Below the pieces are notes generated by a model, which was not told the origin of the DNA, did not search any database, and was given only the letters and a program-made list of their open reading frames with translations. 64,000 nucleotides of DNA from Melieria omissa (taxonomy: Eukaryota; Arthropoda; Insecta; Diptera; Ulidiidae), in assembly GCA_963971225.1 (NCBI GenBank), contig OZ020267.1, positions 88,153,648 through 88,217,647 on the forward strand, read 5' to 3'. The stretch's first letter is position 1, and each line of letters begins with the position of its first letter. Below, in pieces: positions 33,619 to 45,540 of the stretch. The position numbers and the translations under genes were made by a program.

Positions 33619-35189
33619 TTAATGGGATGTCTTGTTTTGTTATGATATTTGAGGTCCTCTTGCTGTTTTTCTTTGAGTTGGGAGGGGTCGGTGCTGACTG
33701 TTCTTCCAAAGAATATTTCTATCGATATTTTACCCGTGGTGCTATGAATTGAGTAATTGTATTTGTAAACAGAGTTATCTAGGAGTTCTTTGAAGTTTTG
33801 GTGGGTGTTTTCTATTTTTGAGCAGCGCATGAAATCTGACAGTGTCGAATGGAAGCGTTCGACCTGGCCGTTAACGGTACTCGCGTAAGGTGGTGTTTTG
33901 AATACTTGTATTCCCAATTGGTCTCTGACCATAAAACCTATTGAGGCTGAACTCAAGGATTTCTCATTGTCTACCACAATGATTTCTGGGACACCGAATG
34001 AGAATAAAAGCTGGCGGAGGGGCCCTTTAATCTTCTACTGCTCTCGACTTAATTATCTTGGCTTGTGCATATTTGGAGAATTTGTCTAGTGCTGTGAGAA
34101 CGAGATTATTGTCTGTTTTATAGATATCTATGTGGAGGATTTGTCCGGGGTGATGTGGGATGGGGGTCTCTCCTAGTTCGGGCTTAACCGGGTGTCGGTC
34201 ATACTTATTTTGTTTGCAGATAAGGCACTGTGTAACGATTCTTTTTACTTTATTGGACATAGCTGGAAAGTAATATTGTTCCAGTATTTGTAAATTGTTT
34301 TCTTTAACGTTTCTATGCGCTCTTTTGTGCGTTGCAATAATTATTTGCTCCTGTTTATGTTCGTTTTTAATATCTTTGACTTGAGTTTTAGCAAAGCGCG
34401 TGCGGTATTTACTAAAATGGTCTGCGTATATTTCTTGTATTCTACCCACGAATTGTTCGGATACTTTGATACCGATAATGACAGATGGGTTGAGATACTT
34501 TTTAAGGATTTGTATGAGTTTTGAGACGCTGAGATATGGATCTGCGATGTGGTGTCGGTGGTATGTTTGGAAAACGATTTCAAACCTGTAATTAGGTATG
34601 GACTCCTCGCTTAGAATGATCTGATTTCTGAAGACGTTTATTGGTGTTTCTACGCTATGTATTAAGTTTTGTCCTGAGCTGTCATCGGAATTAGTCGCTA
34701 TTGATAGTGAATTTACTTGTGTGTTTGTGGGTAGTCTTGAGAGAGCGTCGGCAATGACGTTTGTTTTGCCAGGTTTATAGTGAAGTTCGTAATTATATTC
34801 CTCTAAAATGGCCTTCCAGCGCTTCATTTTATTGTTATTGTTTTTATTGCTGAGCGCGTAGGTTAGAGGTTGATGATCAGTATAGATCTTCACTTTGACT
34901 GCACCGTATAAATAGTTTCTTAATGCGTTCAAGGCCCATATGATTGCCAACATTTCTTTCTCGTTCGTTGCATAATGCTCTTCAGCTTTACTTAACGTTC
35001 GAGAAATAAATGCAATCGGTCGATTTTCTTGTGCCAATACACACCTAGAGCAAAATTCGATGCGTCTGTTGTTAATTCAAGATTTTTTTTGAAATTTGTA
35101 TATGCAAGAACGATGTCTTGCGAAACTAGGGTGTTTTTGATTTTGTTAAAAGATTCTATGGCTGCAGCTTCTAAAGTTATTGGTATTAA

Positions 35190-36123
35190 GGGGTTACGCC
35201 ACTGTAACCGCTCAAAAAATAGGGTTTTTTTTGTGATTTTTGTCCTCGCTTTCAAAAAGTTTGTAGAAGAAGTTATTCACAGGTGTTATTGGACACATAT
35301 TAGACTTTATTTTGGAATTTTTTGACACAGCAATATCAACATATATAGGTGGCTCCACTGTATCCTCCTAGGCTATGTTTTCTCTGCAGGGCTTCACGGC
35401 ACGCAGCACTGAAGGTGCAATTTTGAATCTGCGACAAAATAAAAAATTCCTGTTAATCTAGAGGCTTTTTGCTAGAGAAGATCGGGTGGATTTTTAAAAA
35501 TATTGATTTTTTTAATTTTGGCGGGAGTTTCAAAAAATTTTTTGATTTGTGAGGTAAAACATGACATGTCTTTTGTTAATTAAAAATCAACAAATCGAGT
35601 TATCAAAAATTCCACACGATCTTCTCTAGATAATGTTATTGTTAAGATCCAGTCAAAATTTTAAGTCAAAATATTGAAAATTGTTCGAGTTGTGCCGCGT
35701 GCCATTTTGAAAAATCGTGTTTCGAGAAAAACGCGTTCAAAGTTTTGGGAATGGTTTTCTATGGGCATAACTGAAAAATTCGAGATGCAAAAATTTTTTA
35801 CCATTAGTCGGCAATGCCAGGACCATAGAGCTGGCCTTCAAGGTTCAAAAATGCCTCATTCGCCTCCTTCCTGACTGATTTATTGAGCGAGCGCGCCTCT
35901 TTCGCCGCGTCGCTCAAAGCGGAAAAGTTCGCGGAAGCGAGAACGTCGCATACACCCGCTTCGGCATACGCGTGACGCGCTTGGCGGTAACCTCGTATTT
36001 CGCATACAAATTTTTTATTTTATGCATAAAACGTTTTGTTTCTTATTTTATAGGGTTGAAACTATTTTTTAAGCCAATAAAAAAAATATCGATTTTTAAA
36101 AAATTTTACAGTGGCTTAACCCC
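35190..36123. mobile_element. TTAAGG element 7 (934 bp), in errantivirus #1 pol
   Basis: TTAA lies at 35186-35189 and 36124-36127. The inverted ends are GGGGTTACGCCACTGTAA and GGGGTTAAGCCACTGTAA. The pol frame is in phase across the site with one TTAA. The core, as its complement (GTTTCGAGAAAAACGCGTTC), ends at about 35742, 381 bp from the right end. This is farther than in other members and suggests about 200 extra bases, a GC-rich block at 35870-36000. Confidence 0.9.
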
Positions 36124-37441
36124 TTAAGGCTGATTTTCTTTTTGACATTCTACCTTCTTCCCCTCTTAGGAGAGATGTCAAGGGTTTTGCTAGCTTTGCG
36201 TAGTCTCTTATAAATCTTCTGTAGTACCCTGACAAGCCAAGGAAGGACGGTAATTCTTTTATTGTCTTTGGGGGTGGGAACTGTAATATGGCTTGAACTT
36301 TTTTTGGGTTTGTCTTGATGCCGTTTGAGGATATAACGAACGCTAAGAATTCAACTTCCCTTTTGAAAAACTCGCATTTATCGAGTTGAACTTTTAGGTT
36401 TGCATTTTGCAAGGTGGAAAAGATTTGGCGGATATGCTCGATATGGTCCGCTTCGGTTTTACTGAAGATGATTATATCATCTATGTACACGTAACATATC
36501 TTCCCTATATGATCACGGAGTAAATCGTCTAGGGCGCGTTGGAAGATGGCTGGCGCGTTTTTCAGGCCAAAGGAGAGTCGTGTAAATTCGAATTTTCCGT
36601 TACAGATTGAAAATGCTGTCTTCTCTGAGTCTGATGCTTTGAGTGCGATTTGGTGAAATCCACTCTTGAAATCTAAAACAGTAAAGAATTGGTTTTCCCC
36701 CTAACTGGGAAATAATGTCATTAATTTCGGGGATTGGGTACCGATCGGATATTGTGAGTGAGTTGAGCTTCCTGTAATTTATGACTAATCGATATTGCTT
36801 ATTTACGGCTGAGTCTGGCTTTTTACTCACGATCCAGACTGGGGAATTGTAGGGAGAGCGTGACGGTCTAATAATTCCGTCGTTTAGTAGCTTTTGAACC
36901 TGGCTTTCGACTTCTGATTTAAGGGAGGCTGGATAAGGGTAGAATTTAGTGTATTCGGGGGTATCCGTGGAGGTGCGTATTTCGCCAATCACTCTTGTTG
37001 TGAAGGTCAATTTTTCGTCCGGGTCCATGAACAGTTTGGGGTGCTTTGCAATGATGTTGTTCATCCCGCTTTTTTGTGAGGGAGACAGATGATTGTCACG
37101 TATAGTTATTGAGTTCACGTATTTGGAAGTTAATTGTTGAAGCTTAATTTTCGTGTCGTTACCTATTTGCATGTAACTATCTTTAGTGAATATAACTGCG
37201 TCTAGTTCTTTCAGTGTGTCGTTTCCTAAGATTCCGTCGAAAGACTTTAATGATGGCTTGAGGTAGAATTTAATTTTATGTTCTTGATTAAATAACTTCA
37301 CGAAAGTGTGAACGCTTATTTCGATGTTTCCGGCTATGGGTTTTACCAAATTTGGTTGAATGAAATTCTTGCTAGAGCCTGTGTCGACTAGAAACTTGCA
37401 GATTTTACCGCTCTCCGTTCGGCACTGAAAATAAGGCAACG

Positions 37442-38548
37442 AAGAGCTTGTCATTCTAAAAAATGGATGTCGCTCAGCTCTATTGGCTCATCTCCAACTT
37501 CGTTTGATTTTTCTTCCTGGGCCAGATAATCGTGCAGGGTTTGATCGTCTTGTTCGACTGGTATTTGGTCGTAATATTCATTTTCCGTTTCAATGTGGAA
37601 TGTTCTCTGTACTTTCGGTTGGATGTTAACGCTCGGGAGGCGTGTTGGTCTTTTGAATTGGTTAATTGGTTTTGTTGCGGTCTGTTCACGTAGTCTTCTC
37701 CTAGTGTGCAAAGTCGAGTCAATGTCCATAGGTTTAGGCTTTTGTTGTGGTTTAGGGGTCTGACGTCTTTGAGGGTTACCCATTTGGATGTTTGGTCTTT
37801 GCTGAGGGTATTGGTAATTAAAATGTTGTTGCTGTCGGTTGTTAAAGTGTTGCTGTTGGTTGTTGAAATGTTGCTGCTGTCGGTTGTTAAAGTGTTGTTG
37901 CTGTCGGTACTGATAGTTTTGTGGTATGTACTCTGACAGATTGCCGTTCAAGCCTCTAACAAAGGTGTCTAATGCCTTGTCTCGATACGTTTGAGTTAAA
38001 AGGTGTATCGATTCGCTGCTCGCTTCTAGACCGCCTAACTTGTTCAGTATCAATGAAAGGTACGAGTACACTCCTTGATAAAAGTCCTGAATAGAAGAGC
38101 TGCCTTGGATCAGGGAGGTCATTTGGTACTAGAGAGTTGAGAGATCCCTTTTATTCGCGTAGTGTAGGGTTAGGCATTTGGAAATTGCGCTCCAATTTAG
38201 AGGGGTATTATATGACTCCAAGGCTTCATAAATCTTAAGGATTCTCTCCACAATCTTTCTCCAGGAATTGAATTCGCCTTGTTTGCCGGAGAATTCCCGC
38301 AAACATTTAACGACGTCTGGCACATTATCGAGATCCTGTAAGTCATTTGCATGTCGTTCGTCAATTCCTTGGTCAGTCAAGTTACAAAGGTTATGATTTG
38401 GGTTTAGGGTGGTCTGGACCATGCTTGGTCCTTGACGTTGTAGGACTTCGGTAGCTATTTGGGATATGAGTGGTACTAGATCGGCTAAATTATTTGTTCT
38501 ATGGGGGTCGTTCGCCGTGGGAGGTTCTTGGTTGTTGGGGGCAGCCAA
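37442..38548 (-). pseudogene. Errantivirus #1 gag, frameshifted
   Basis: Gag of the gypsy-group element. The first frame, 38548-38129, gives the capsid-like start (LREFSGKQGEFNSWRKIVER). A frame break at about 38125 leads to 38122-37451, which continues the capsid region and then a Gln/Asn-rich stretch made of repeated RQQQHFNN units (about 37900-37800) and a basic, Pro-rich tail. There is no zinc knuckle, usual for errantiviral gag. The C-terminus overlaps the start of pol at 37454 by four bases, consistent with frameshift expression. Confidence 0.85.
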
Positions 38549-38551
38549 AAT

Positions 38552-38880
38552 AGGAGGGCCGAGATGTTGTTGAGATAACGCAATTTTTTTTTAATTTTGT
38601 CTTAATGTTTTTATTCCTGTTTAAGATTTTTTAGCTTCCCTTTCACTTTGTACAATTATTTCTCTTAAATATTCTAATTGTTTTATCAGCTTTTTATATT
38701 CAGCCGACTCGTCTCCTCTAGAATAGAGTTCTGCTCTATTTGTAAATATATTTATGGCTTTTTCTACGTGCGTTAGCTTCATAACATTTATTGGAAAATT
38801 GATTGAAAATTTAAATTGATTTAAATTGATTGATTTAATTGAAATTTGCACTAATTCGTCTGGCCAGACGAAAATAGCAT
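38552..38880 (-). other. Errantivirus #1 leader; no 5' LTR found
   Basis: AT-rich DNA upstream of gag with a small open frame (38851-38621) that has no recognised domain. An LTR and primer site are expected here, but nothing in this stretch repeats the 3' end of the element. The element stops at or before the hAT insertion at 38913, so the 5' end is lost or not recognisable. Confidence 0.4.
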
Positions 38881-38912
38881 AGGCTAGGGTATATATATAA
38901 GTATATATGTAT

Positions 38913-39875
38913 TAGGGATCGCAATTTTTTGCCATTTTGCGATCCCGGGATTTTCGGGATTGAAAAGTCAAATCCCGGGATCCCGGGATTTAATCCCGGG
39001 ATTCAAATAACAAATTTTTTAAATAAAACAATTTTACCAAATTGCATAAATACTTGTTTATAATATATTTACCATAAAAATGGACACAGTTTAATCACAT
39101 TTGGGGTAGTTTTAAGATTTTTTATCTTGAATTTAATCACATTGTAAGGCGGAAAGGGAGGCAGTCGGTGTTGAGTCGTCGAAGTGGTTGGTTGTGCGCG
39201 GCACATCACCAAAATCCAGTTGTCATTTACAATCAGTTGTCAATTACATTCAAAATTGTCAGTTTAAATTTAAATCAAATAAATAAACATAGTCATCCTT
39301 GACAACATTTTGTTTAACTTAAAAGTTTTTCATTTGACATTTAACTTCAGTTTGATAACATTTTGTTTTATCCAAAAATGACACTTAAACATAACTTATT
39401 GCTTTGCATCAAATGTATCATAAAGTACATATATACGCATATTTGATAAAAAAATAAAATAGTTAATTTGTAAGTACTTTTAGTTTTACTTCGAATATTT
39501 CGATAAAAAAGTTGAGCGTTGTGATTAACTAAAAACTGAGATCTTAAAAATACTAAGGCATTAAATGTTTTGCCCTCTAATCTAGAGCAAAATTTATTGC
39601 AAATAAACCCTGCTGAGAGAAAACATCTTTCAGATTCAACACTTGCTGGTTGAATGCTTAGTAAATAATTATAAGCCTTTTGCAAAAGACGCCCTTTATC
39701 CCCTCCCTCCTCCTTCAGATAAGGAATTGGGTTTTTGTGCTTTTAAATTTATGTCATTTGAACTTTGAAGCATCTTTTGCAATCCCGAAAATCCCGGGAT
39801 TAAAAGATTTGAATCCCTGGATTTTCGGGACTGGGAAAAGTCCGGGATCCCGGGATCCCGGGATTGCGATGCCTA
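38913..39875 (-). mobile_element. hAT element, 963 bp, non-autonomous
   Basis: Flanked by an exact 8-bp target duplication ATATGTAT (38905-38912 and 39876-39883), as in hAT transposons. The ends TAGGGATCGCAA and TAGGCATCGCAA are inverted copies with one mismatch. Subterminal regions hold many copies of ATCCCGGGAT and ATTTTCGGGA. On the minus strand, 39685-39368 encodes part of the hAT C-terminal dimerisation domain (SVESERCFLSAGFICNKFCS, then ALVFLRSQF). The rest of the transposase is missing. Confidence 0.9.
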
Positions 39876-39884
39876 ATATGTATA

Positions 39885-40454
39885 CACCTAAGTCTGTTTT
39901 TACACGGTCTTTTTTTACACGGTTTTGATATAACACGGTTTGAAAATTGAATATTTTTAATTTTTTTACACGATTTTATTCCATTTAGCACGATTTGAAA
40001 TTTTATGTACTTAAATTTTTTTTGTCAAATTTAATTTTTGCGAAGTATGTTCATATCACAAAAAAGTATTTATGAAAGAAAAAAGTCTGAAACCATCGAT
40101 AGTATCGATAGTGCTATCGATAGTTTGCGAACACTAGCTTAAAGATTTAAGTGAATTCCCTTTTAGCGCGTACAAGCAATTTTTACTGGTCAAAGCAAAT
40201 GTGAATAGCACTAATTTAGGGGAATTCCCTTTATGTGCATACAATAAAATTTACTGGTCAGAGCAATTGAAACGTGTTAATATTTTGTGAACTGTCAATG
40301 CAATAAGACGTGTTTGGTAAAGAAATTTTAATAGGTTTTAGAGATTAGGAACAAATCACCCATTTTTGTATACGATCAATGTCTTTTTTTACACGGTTTT
40401 TTTTTACACGGCTTCTTCTGGAACCAATCTACCGTGTAAAAACAGACTTAGGTG
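39885..40454. mobile_element. 570-bp TA-flanked MITE
   Basis: Inverted ends CACCTAAGTCTGTTTTTACA (39885 on; complement ending 40454), with TA outside both (39883-39884 and 40455-40456). ACACGG/CCGTGT recurs near both ends. The centre has TATCGATAG repeats (40096-40125) and a roughly 95-bp imperfect direct duplication beginning GAATTCCCTTT (40152 and 40230). The TA target points to the Tc1/mariner superfamily. No transposase. Confidence 0.8.
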
Positions 40455-40456
40455 TA

Positions 40457-41590
40457 TACACAAACGATGTTATTTATACATTGTTATCTACAAATACACT
40501 GTAAAAAGAAGGATATGATTATATGATATTTTTTACTTTTTTTAATTTTAACGTTTTTAGCCACTACTTATATTTTATTTTTTGTAGTTATATGTATCTA
40601 TTTATATAATATGTAATATGCATATTTTGTTAAACTTTTTTTTCATGCAATGCATCTATGGCACTTGCGTGAAAGGCAAACGTGGTCATCACATTGCTGG
40701 CAACGAAATCCAGTTTTACGGTGCTTGCAGGCCTAAATTATTATGAGTATACGACAGGGGCGTAGCCAGAACTTGATCATGGGGGGGTTTTAAAAAATTT
40801 TGTTTTGCCAGTTTAGTATTACGTGTTTTTTTAAATAAACTGTACTTTCCACATAGGGCATTTTATTGTGGTTTATATGACATAATGCATTGGAAAATAA
40901 ATTTTTTCCCGAGTTTTAGTAAAAGTTTCATGAAATTTTGTGCACTGGAAGCGAAGTTATTGCATCTAAAGTGAAAGTATGTTTATGTCATCGTACAAAA
41001 ATGAGCATCAAACAAAGAGTCAATATTAACTTTTGTTTTAGACATGTTTAAACTTTAACCGAGCATTTGAAATTGATGAACCAAGTTTATGGTGATGATT
41101 GTTTATACCGTGGTGGAGTTTATAAGTGGTAAACGCGATTTAGAAACGATTGTCAGGACTTAAATAATGACCAACCAACCAAAAGATATAAATGAAATCC
41201 GCAATCACCGTAGATTCCAGATTAGCCAAAATCTTTATTGAAATCCTTGAAATTGGAATTCACCTTCGCTTTACTTATAACCACTCTTTTTAATATTCAT
41301 GTTTAATATCTGCCAGAAGTTTTAGCTGTGATTTCGAATAACTGCACAAATTTCAAGGTTATTTTAATAACATTTCATTTTTTCATGTTTAAACTTGAAT
41401 TTTGTCACTTTGTATACAAAATACCTACACGGGTGATCCCAGGTGCTTTCGCTGCCACTTTGAATACAACCTAATTATGTGTTCAATAAAACCTCTGTGA
41501 ACAATTTTGTAATATTTTCCATAGTTGCAAAATACATCATTAAAGTTGGGGTTTTTTCTAAAAAGGAACTATCGCCAGAGGAAGACACTA
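40457..41590. other. Unassigned region with transposon scraps
   Basis: GGGGCGTAGCCAGAACTTG at 40757 resembles the end of the mariner fragments at 19652 and 58446. On the minus strand, 40735-40650 reads as a Cys-rich tail (CKHRKTGFRCQQCDDHVC) that recalls the C-terminal finger of piggyBac transposases, though it is too short to be sure. The rest shows nothing recognisable. Confidence 0.4.
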
Positions 41591-41937
41591 TCGGGTGATT
41601 TTTTAAGAGCCTTCGGATTTAAAACAAAACCACATACAATTTAGGGAAATGTATGAAATCTTTATTTGAGTCTATAGAACGATCTACATAATTCAATGTT
41701 TAAAGATGATTTCATATAAATGTTGACCGCGGCTACACCTCAAATGGTTCATACGCTGGGTCCAATTTTGGCATACTCTCTCCAACATTTCGGCCAGTAT
41801 GTCACGAATAAATTCTTCAATAATGGCTTCCAGTGCGTCAACCGTTGCGGGCTTGTCGCTAAAAACATGAGCCTTAACATAGCCCCACAAAAAATAGTCT
41901 AAAGGCGTTAAATCGCCCGGCTGAGCTGCCAAAAATA
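41591..41937 (-). mobile_element. Mariner-like transposase C-terminus (outermost shell of the nest)
   Basis: The left end TCGGGTGATTTTTTAAG lies at about 41593. The minus-strand frame 41932-41693 encodes the C-terminal third of a mariner-like transposase (DLTPLDYFLWGYVKAHVFSD, with the third catalytic Asp, ending HLYEIIFKH). It is interrupted at 41937 by a LINE, and the remaining short end of the element lies at 57255-57288, with a similar terminus (complement of GGGTGCTTTTTTAGC). Most of the transposase had been deleted before the LINE arrived. Confidence 0.8.
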
Positions 41938-42026
41938 CTTACTTACTTACTTAACTGGCCATAACAACCCGTTATCGGGTTACGGCCTGCCGCAAAACTT
42001 CTCTCCAGGCGCCTCTGCTTCGCGCG

Positions 42027-42341
42027 AGTTACGTGTATTAATAATTCAAACAACTTAAGTCGAAAGAAAAATTAAATCCGTCTTTATTGAGCTTGGTCTT
42101 AAGACTGACTTTATTTTTCTCGCTTAACTCTAACTTGGCTTAGCTGGTCGTGTTCAATTATGCTGAGCTAGCATAAGCAATGCCGGGGTCGTTGATACCG
42201 TTCATCGACCGCCGAAACGCTACGGATGTCGACTCAGCTATTTGCTGACATTTAACTGATAACAATTGATTCGATACAAAGTTGGAAGGTTTGTTCAACT
42301 TTGTATCGAATATTTGTTTGTGTGTGTGTGGGTATGTAACT
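42027..42341 (-). repeat. Errantivirus #2 3' LTR (315 bp)
   Basis: Begins AGTTAC and ends GTAACT on both strands, as in gypsy-group LTRs. It matches the LTR at 56464-56765 almost throughout. The differences include about 18 extra bases around 42240-42265 and a different TG-repeat length at the end. It lies downstream of env on the minus strand. Confidence 0.92.
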
Positions 42342-42774
42342 CCTCCACCCTTTGATTGGTGACAGTCCTGAGTCACCATTTTTGTATAAGTTTGTGTGTC
42401 TTAATAGTACTTAGGTGTAGATTAGCTATTTATACCGTACTTAATTTTTAACATTTCAATTTCTTCTGCATTGGGGTTTTTGTACCGCTTCATCTTACTT
42501 TCTCCAAATTGATTATTTACCTTAATTTTTAACTGTTTTTGTTTCTGACAAACTTTTAATATTACAACTACTATTATTACTAGCATTATAGTAGTAACGG
42601 TGCCTAGCCCATAGTTTACAGATTTGTGAAATTTAAGCTCTTTAATCGCCTTGATATTTTCTTCTTGAGTTAGTGCGATTTCGTCAAAAGATAGTTCTTC
42701 TTCCATTGTAAATGACGTATTTTTCTGTGGAACTACGAATTTTTCCTTGTATATGAAAATTTTGTTTGTATATT

Positions 42775-44320
42775 AAAGAGCTGCGATGGATGATTCATTT
42801 CTCCCTACACACAGTGTGATTCGGTACAGTGTGCACTGATTGCTAGCATTCACTGTGGTAAGAGAGCAGTATGAAAATGACAACAAAACGGAAACCGCAA
42901 GAGCTGTCAACACTCATTTGCTTGTCTCTGCAAGGCACGGACATTTTTCTCTCTGGTATACACACTGCCAGCAATGCTAATGAATCGTTGACAGTGCGTA
43001 ACGGGCCGAAATGCTACATGTCCGCTGAATGCAATGATTCATTGAAGGACAGTTTGGCACGCGTAATTAAGTGAGACAGTTCGGAAAACATTTTAGTGTG
43101 ATAAAAAATTAATTAAAATGGAGATTGATGATGTGAGTTAATATAACATATTTTAATAAATAATTTATATAATATTAATGTATATGTTGTTATTATTGTA
43201 ATTTTTAGTCAAATGACACTGTATCAGCAGTCGAAAATGCAAGTGATGTAGCATCTAGCAATCAGCTAACCAACGCCATTATGAAAAATAAAATTTTGAG
43301 CGGGCAATATGTCCTTGGTGGAAAGAAAGGTCGGAGTAATGTGTGGAATGTATTTGGGAAAGTATATTTGGGAAATATATAATAATAATAATATATAAAT
43401 ATTTCAATAATTTAAATTTTGTTGAAATTTTAAAATATTTTATTTGTAAATTCGTATGCGTTATTATTACAATGAGAACAAAGCACTAATTGTTCTATTA
43501 GTATAACCAAAGAAAATAATCGGTTACAGACTTTTGCTACCTATTTGCTCCTTCAGATTTCCTGATGAATGCTGTGATAGTAAATTAAAAAAAGGAAGTT
43601 CCAAACGATGCAAAACATAAACAATAGAAAAACAACAAAAGAAGAGCTGTTTACATGTTTCTCGAGCTATGTAGCAAAAGCAATCGTCAATACAAAAAAA
43701 GCATACACACAAAAACTACAACAACAAAAAACAAGAGCGTAGTAACTACGCCGTAGTTGAAACGACGATCATTGCGCTGGCTGGTGTCGCTGTGAGAAAT
43801 TTGCACAAAAAATTATTGAGTGACCAAAACAACCATCAACGCCTCAAAGTACACAGGAGAAGCGGTACTTTCACTTCATGTGTGTTTGTTGAGCGTAAAC
43901 TGAAGCGCTTGCGCTCCTGCTGGCACCACTCTTTCCCTTTTGTGGCTTCCCCCCGCTCTATGAAGCTCGCAAACAAAAATTTGAATTTTTGAGCTCAGAT
44001 GCGCCTTCTATACACTTCATATTCTTTGGTATAACCAAAGAATATTTTTCCATACTTTTTGGTATAACTTACTGCATTCAGTGTCATTGCAGTAAATTTC
44101 ATTGCCTTTACTGTGAATTGCCTTTAGTGTGTTCGCACACACTAATGTTATAAAGCAACAAAGACTCAGCTCGCATATGTCATGCACACACTTCTTTTTT
44201 GCTTCCCTTCGCTGGCAGCTCTGATTCGATCTGTTTGCACTGAGCCAGTGCAGTGCAGTGCCGTGCAAAGAGAGAGAGTGTCTTGAAACAGCTTTCAAAT
44301 GGACAATTGCAGCTCTTTAT
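42775..44320 (+). mobile_element. hAT-like element, 1546 bp, in errantivirus #2 env
   Basis: It is flanked by an exact 8-bp duplication TGTATATT (42767-42774 and 44321-44328), the hAT target size. The ends share AAAGAGCTGC in inverted orientation; the right end has two extra bases. No hAT C-terminal domain is present. A split exon at 43119-43370 looks like the start of a transposase. The right half (43750-44310) has promoter-like and low-complexity DNA without a gene. Confidence 0.8.
43119..43370 (+). pseudogene. hAT transposase 5' exons (BED-finger start), truncated
   Basis: ATG at 43119 opens a five-codon exon (MEIDD) ending at a GTGAGT donor (43134). An AT-rich intron follows, with an acceptor ATTTTTAG at 43201-43208. 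The second exon continues SNDTVSAVENASDVASS and ends with GRSNVWNVFGK, which looks like the start of a BED zinc finger. The frame then breaks down. The exon phases agree (0/0). It is inferred to be the remnant 5' end of the transposase gene of the surrounding hAT element. Confidence 0.5.
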
Positions 44321-45219
44321 TGTATATTGGTTATAGGCTATATTAATCGAACAATTATTAAAAGTTATAAAGTAGTTTCCATTGAGATCTAATTTTCTCT
44401 CGTCACAAGTACTGTTTAATGGTTTATTTTTTGCATTTTTAATAATTATCATGTTCTCCGCTTCAATTATTTCCTCTTTTGTATTTCTTTTGGTTTTGCT
44501 AAGTTTAAGTTCATAGATTGACTTGTTTTCTTCCCATTTATAAACCTTGTCTTTTATTTTAATAACATATTCCATATCTGATATGATCTCTTTTGCTTTT
44601 TTGTTCGTAATTGGTACCATTAATTTCTTTTCTACTTGGATGGTTTCTATTGGTATTTTTACTGCAAGGATTATGTTTCTGGTTTTGTATGTGGCTACTC
44701 CTAGTTTTATGTTTGATAATTTTTTGAAATCTATATTGTAGGTTTCAATCTCGGCTTTCGTAAGTATATTCGGCTGTAAGATTCCTGTTCGAGCAGATGC
44801 TATGTTCTGTTGAATATGGTCTAGTTTTTGGTTAAAAATATTTAATTTAAACATTTCTTTCATAATTAAATCTTCCATGAATTGTTTTTTTTCTATTCTG
44901 TTTACAGCGCTTAGTTTTAATAGTATTCTTCTCCTATCTTCCTCAATAATTTGTTTGAGCTTGCTTATTGATCTATTGAAATTGTCGTTGATTTTGATTT
45001 GCTGATTAACTGTCTCGATGATTTCGTGATTATTCCCATCTACCACTGAGAAGTGCTCCTCAATATTTTGCCTGTCGTCGTCGTCTAATGTTCCGTATAT
45101 CCATTTCATTACGGTACCTAGTCCGTTGATCAGCCCTCGCTTAAGTCTATGGGGTGTTATGGTGTAAAGCTTGTTTTTTGCATTTTCTATTTCGGTTTCC
45201 AAAAGTGTTCTATAGTCGC

Positions 45220-45488
45220 TGTTGCGGTAACATTGCTCTGGCAATGCCGTACGCACTTTTTCCATTTCTCCTTTGCCTTATCCTTCGCCAATGCGCCACC
45301 TGTCAAACGGACATTTCTACGGTCTTTTGCAATTTGGTTGTTGGCAGGTGCGCATGGGCGCAAGAGAACTAAAATGTAAGTTGAATTTAAGAAATTGTAT
45401 TGAATTTGCCGTTGCTTAATAAAGCTTCAGCAAGTGTGCTCGAAAACGTTCAACCAGCCTATTTCCTTTGGAACGCCTGCCGCCAACA
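45220..45488 (+). repeat. BEL/Pao 5' LTR (269 bp)
   Basis: Starts TGTTGCGGTAACATTGC and ends CTGCCGCCAACA. AATAAAG at 45418 is a likely polyadenylation signal. It is nearly identical to the 3' LTR, which has a 9-bp tandem duplication (GAATTTGCT, at about 50740) that this copy lacks. Confidence 0.95.
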
Positions 45489-45540
45489 TCCTGAAAATTT
45501 TAGTTCTTAAGAACGTTTCCTGGAACCTGTGTTCACTGCA

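Larger units (their letters stand above)
32808..37454 (-). pseudogene. Errantivirus #1 pol, interrupted by two TTAAGG elements
   Basis: Protease, RT, RNase H and integrase of a gypsy-group element. It starts at 37454 overlapping gag. Protease carries LVDTGSSKNFI (about 37391-37359). RT shows SPYNSPVWIVSKK and, after a frameshift near 36690, the YIDD box at 36487-36476. TTAAGG element 7 (35190-36123) splits the region after RT. RNase H (TDASNFALGV, then TDHQPLTYAL after a frameshift at about 35040) is followed by an integrase with an HHCC finger (CLICKQNKYDRHP). Another frame change lies near 34030. The end of the integrase (VNGQVERFHSTL at about 33905-33870) runs to 33623, where TTAAGG element 6 (32898-33618) splits it. 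The last bit ends at a stop near 32808. Confidence 0.88.

Noticed and set aside
37800..37900. Coding minisatellite as a separate repeat locus
   Set aside because: It encodes the Gln/Asn-rich part of errantivirus #1 gag and is described there.
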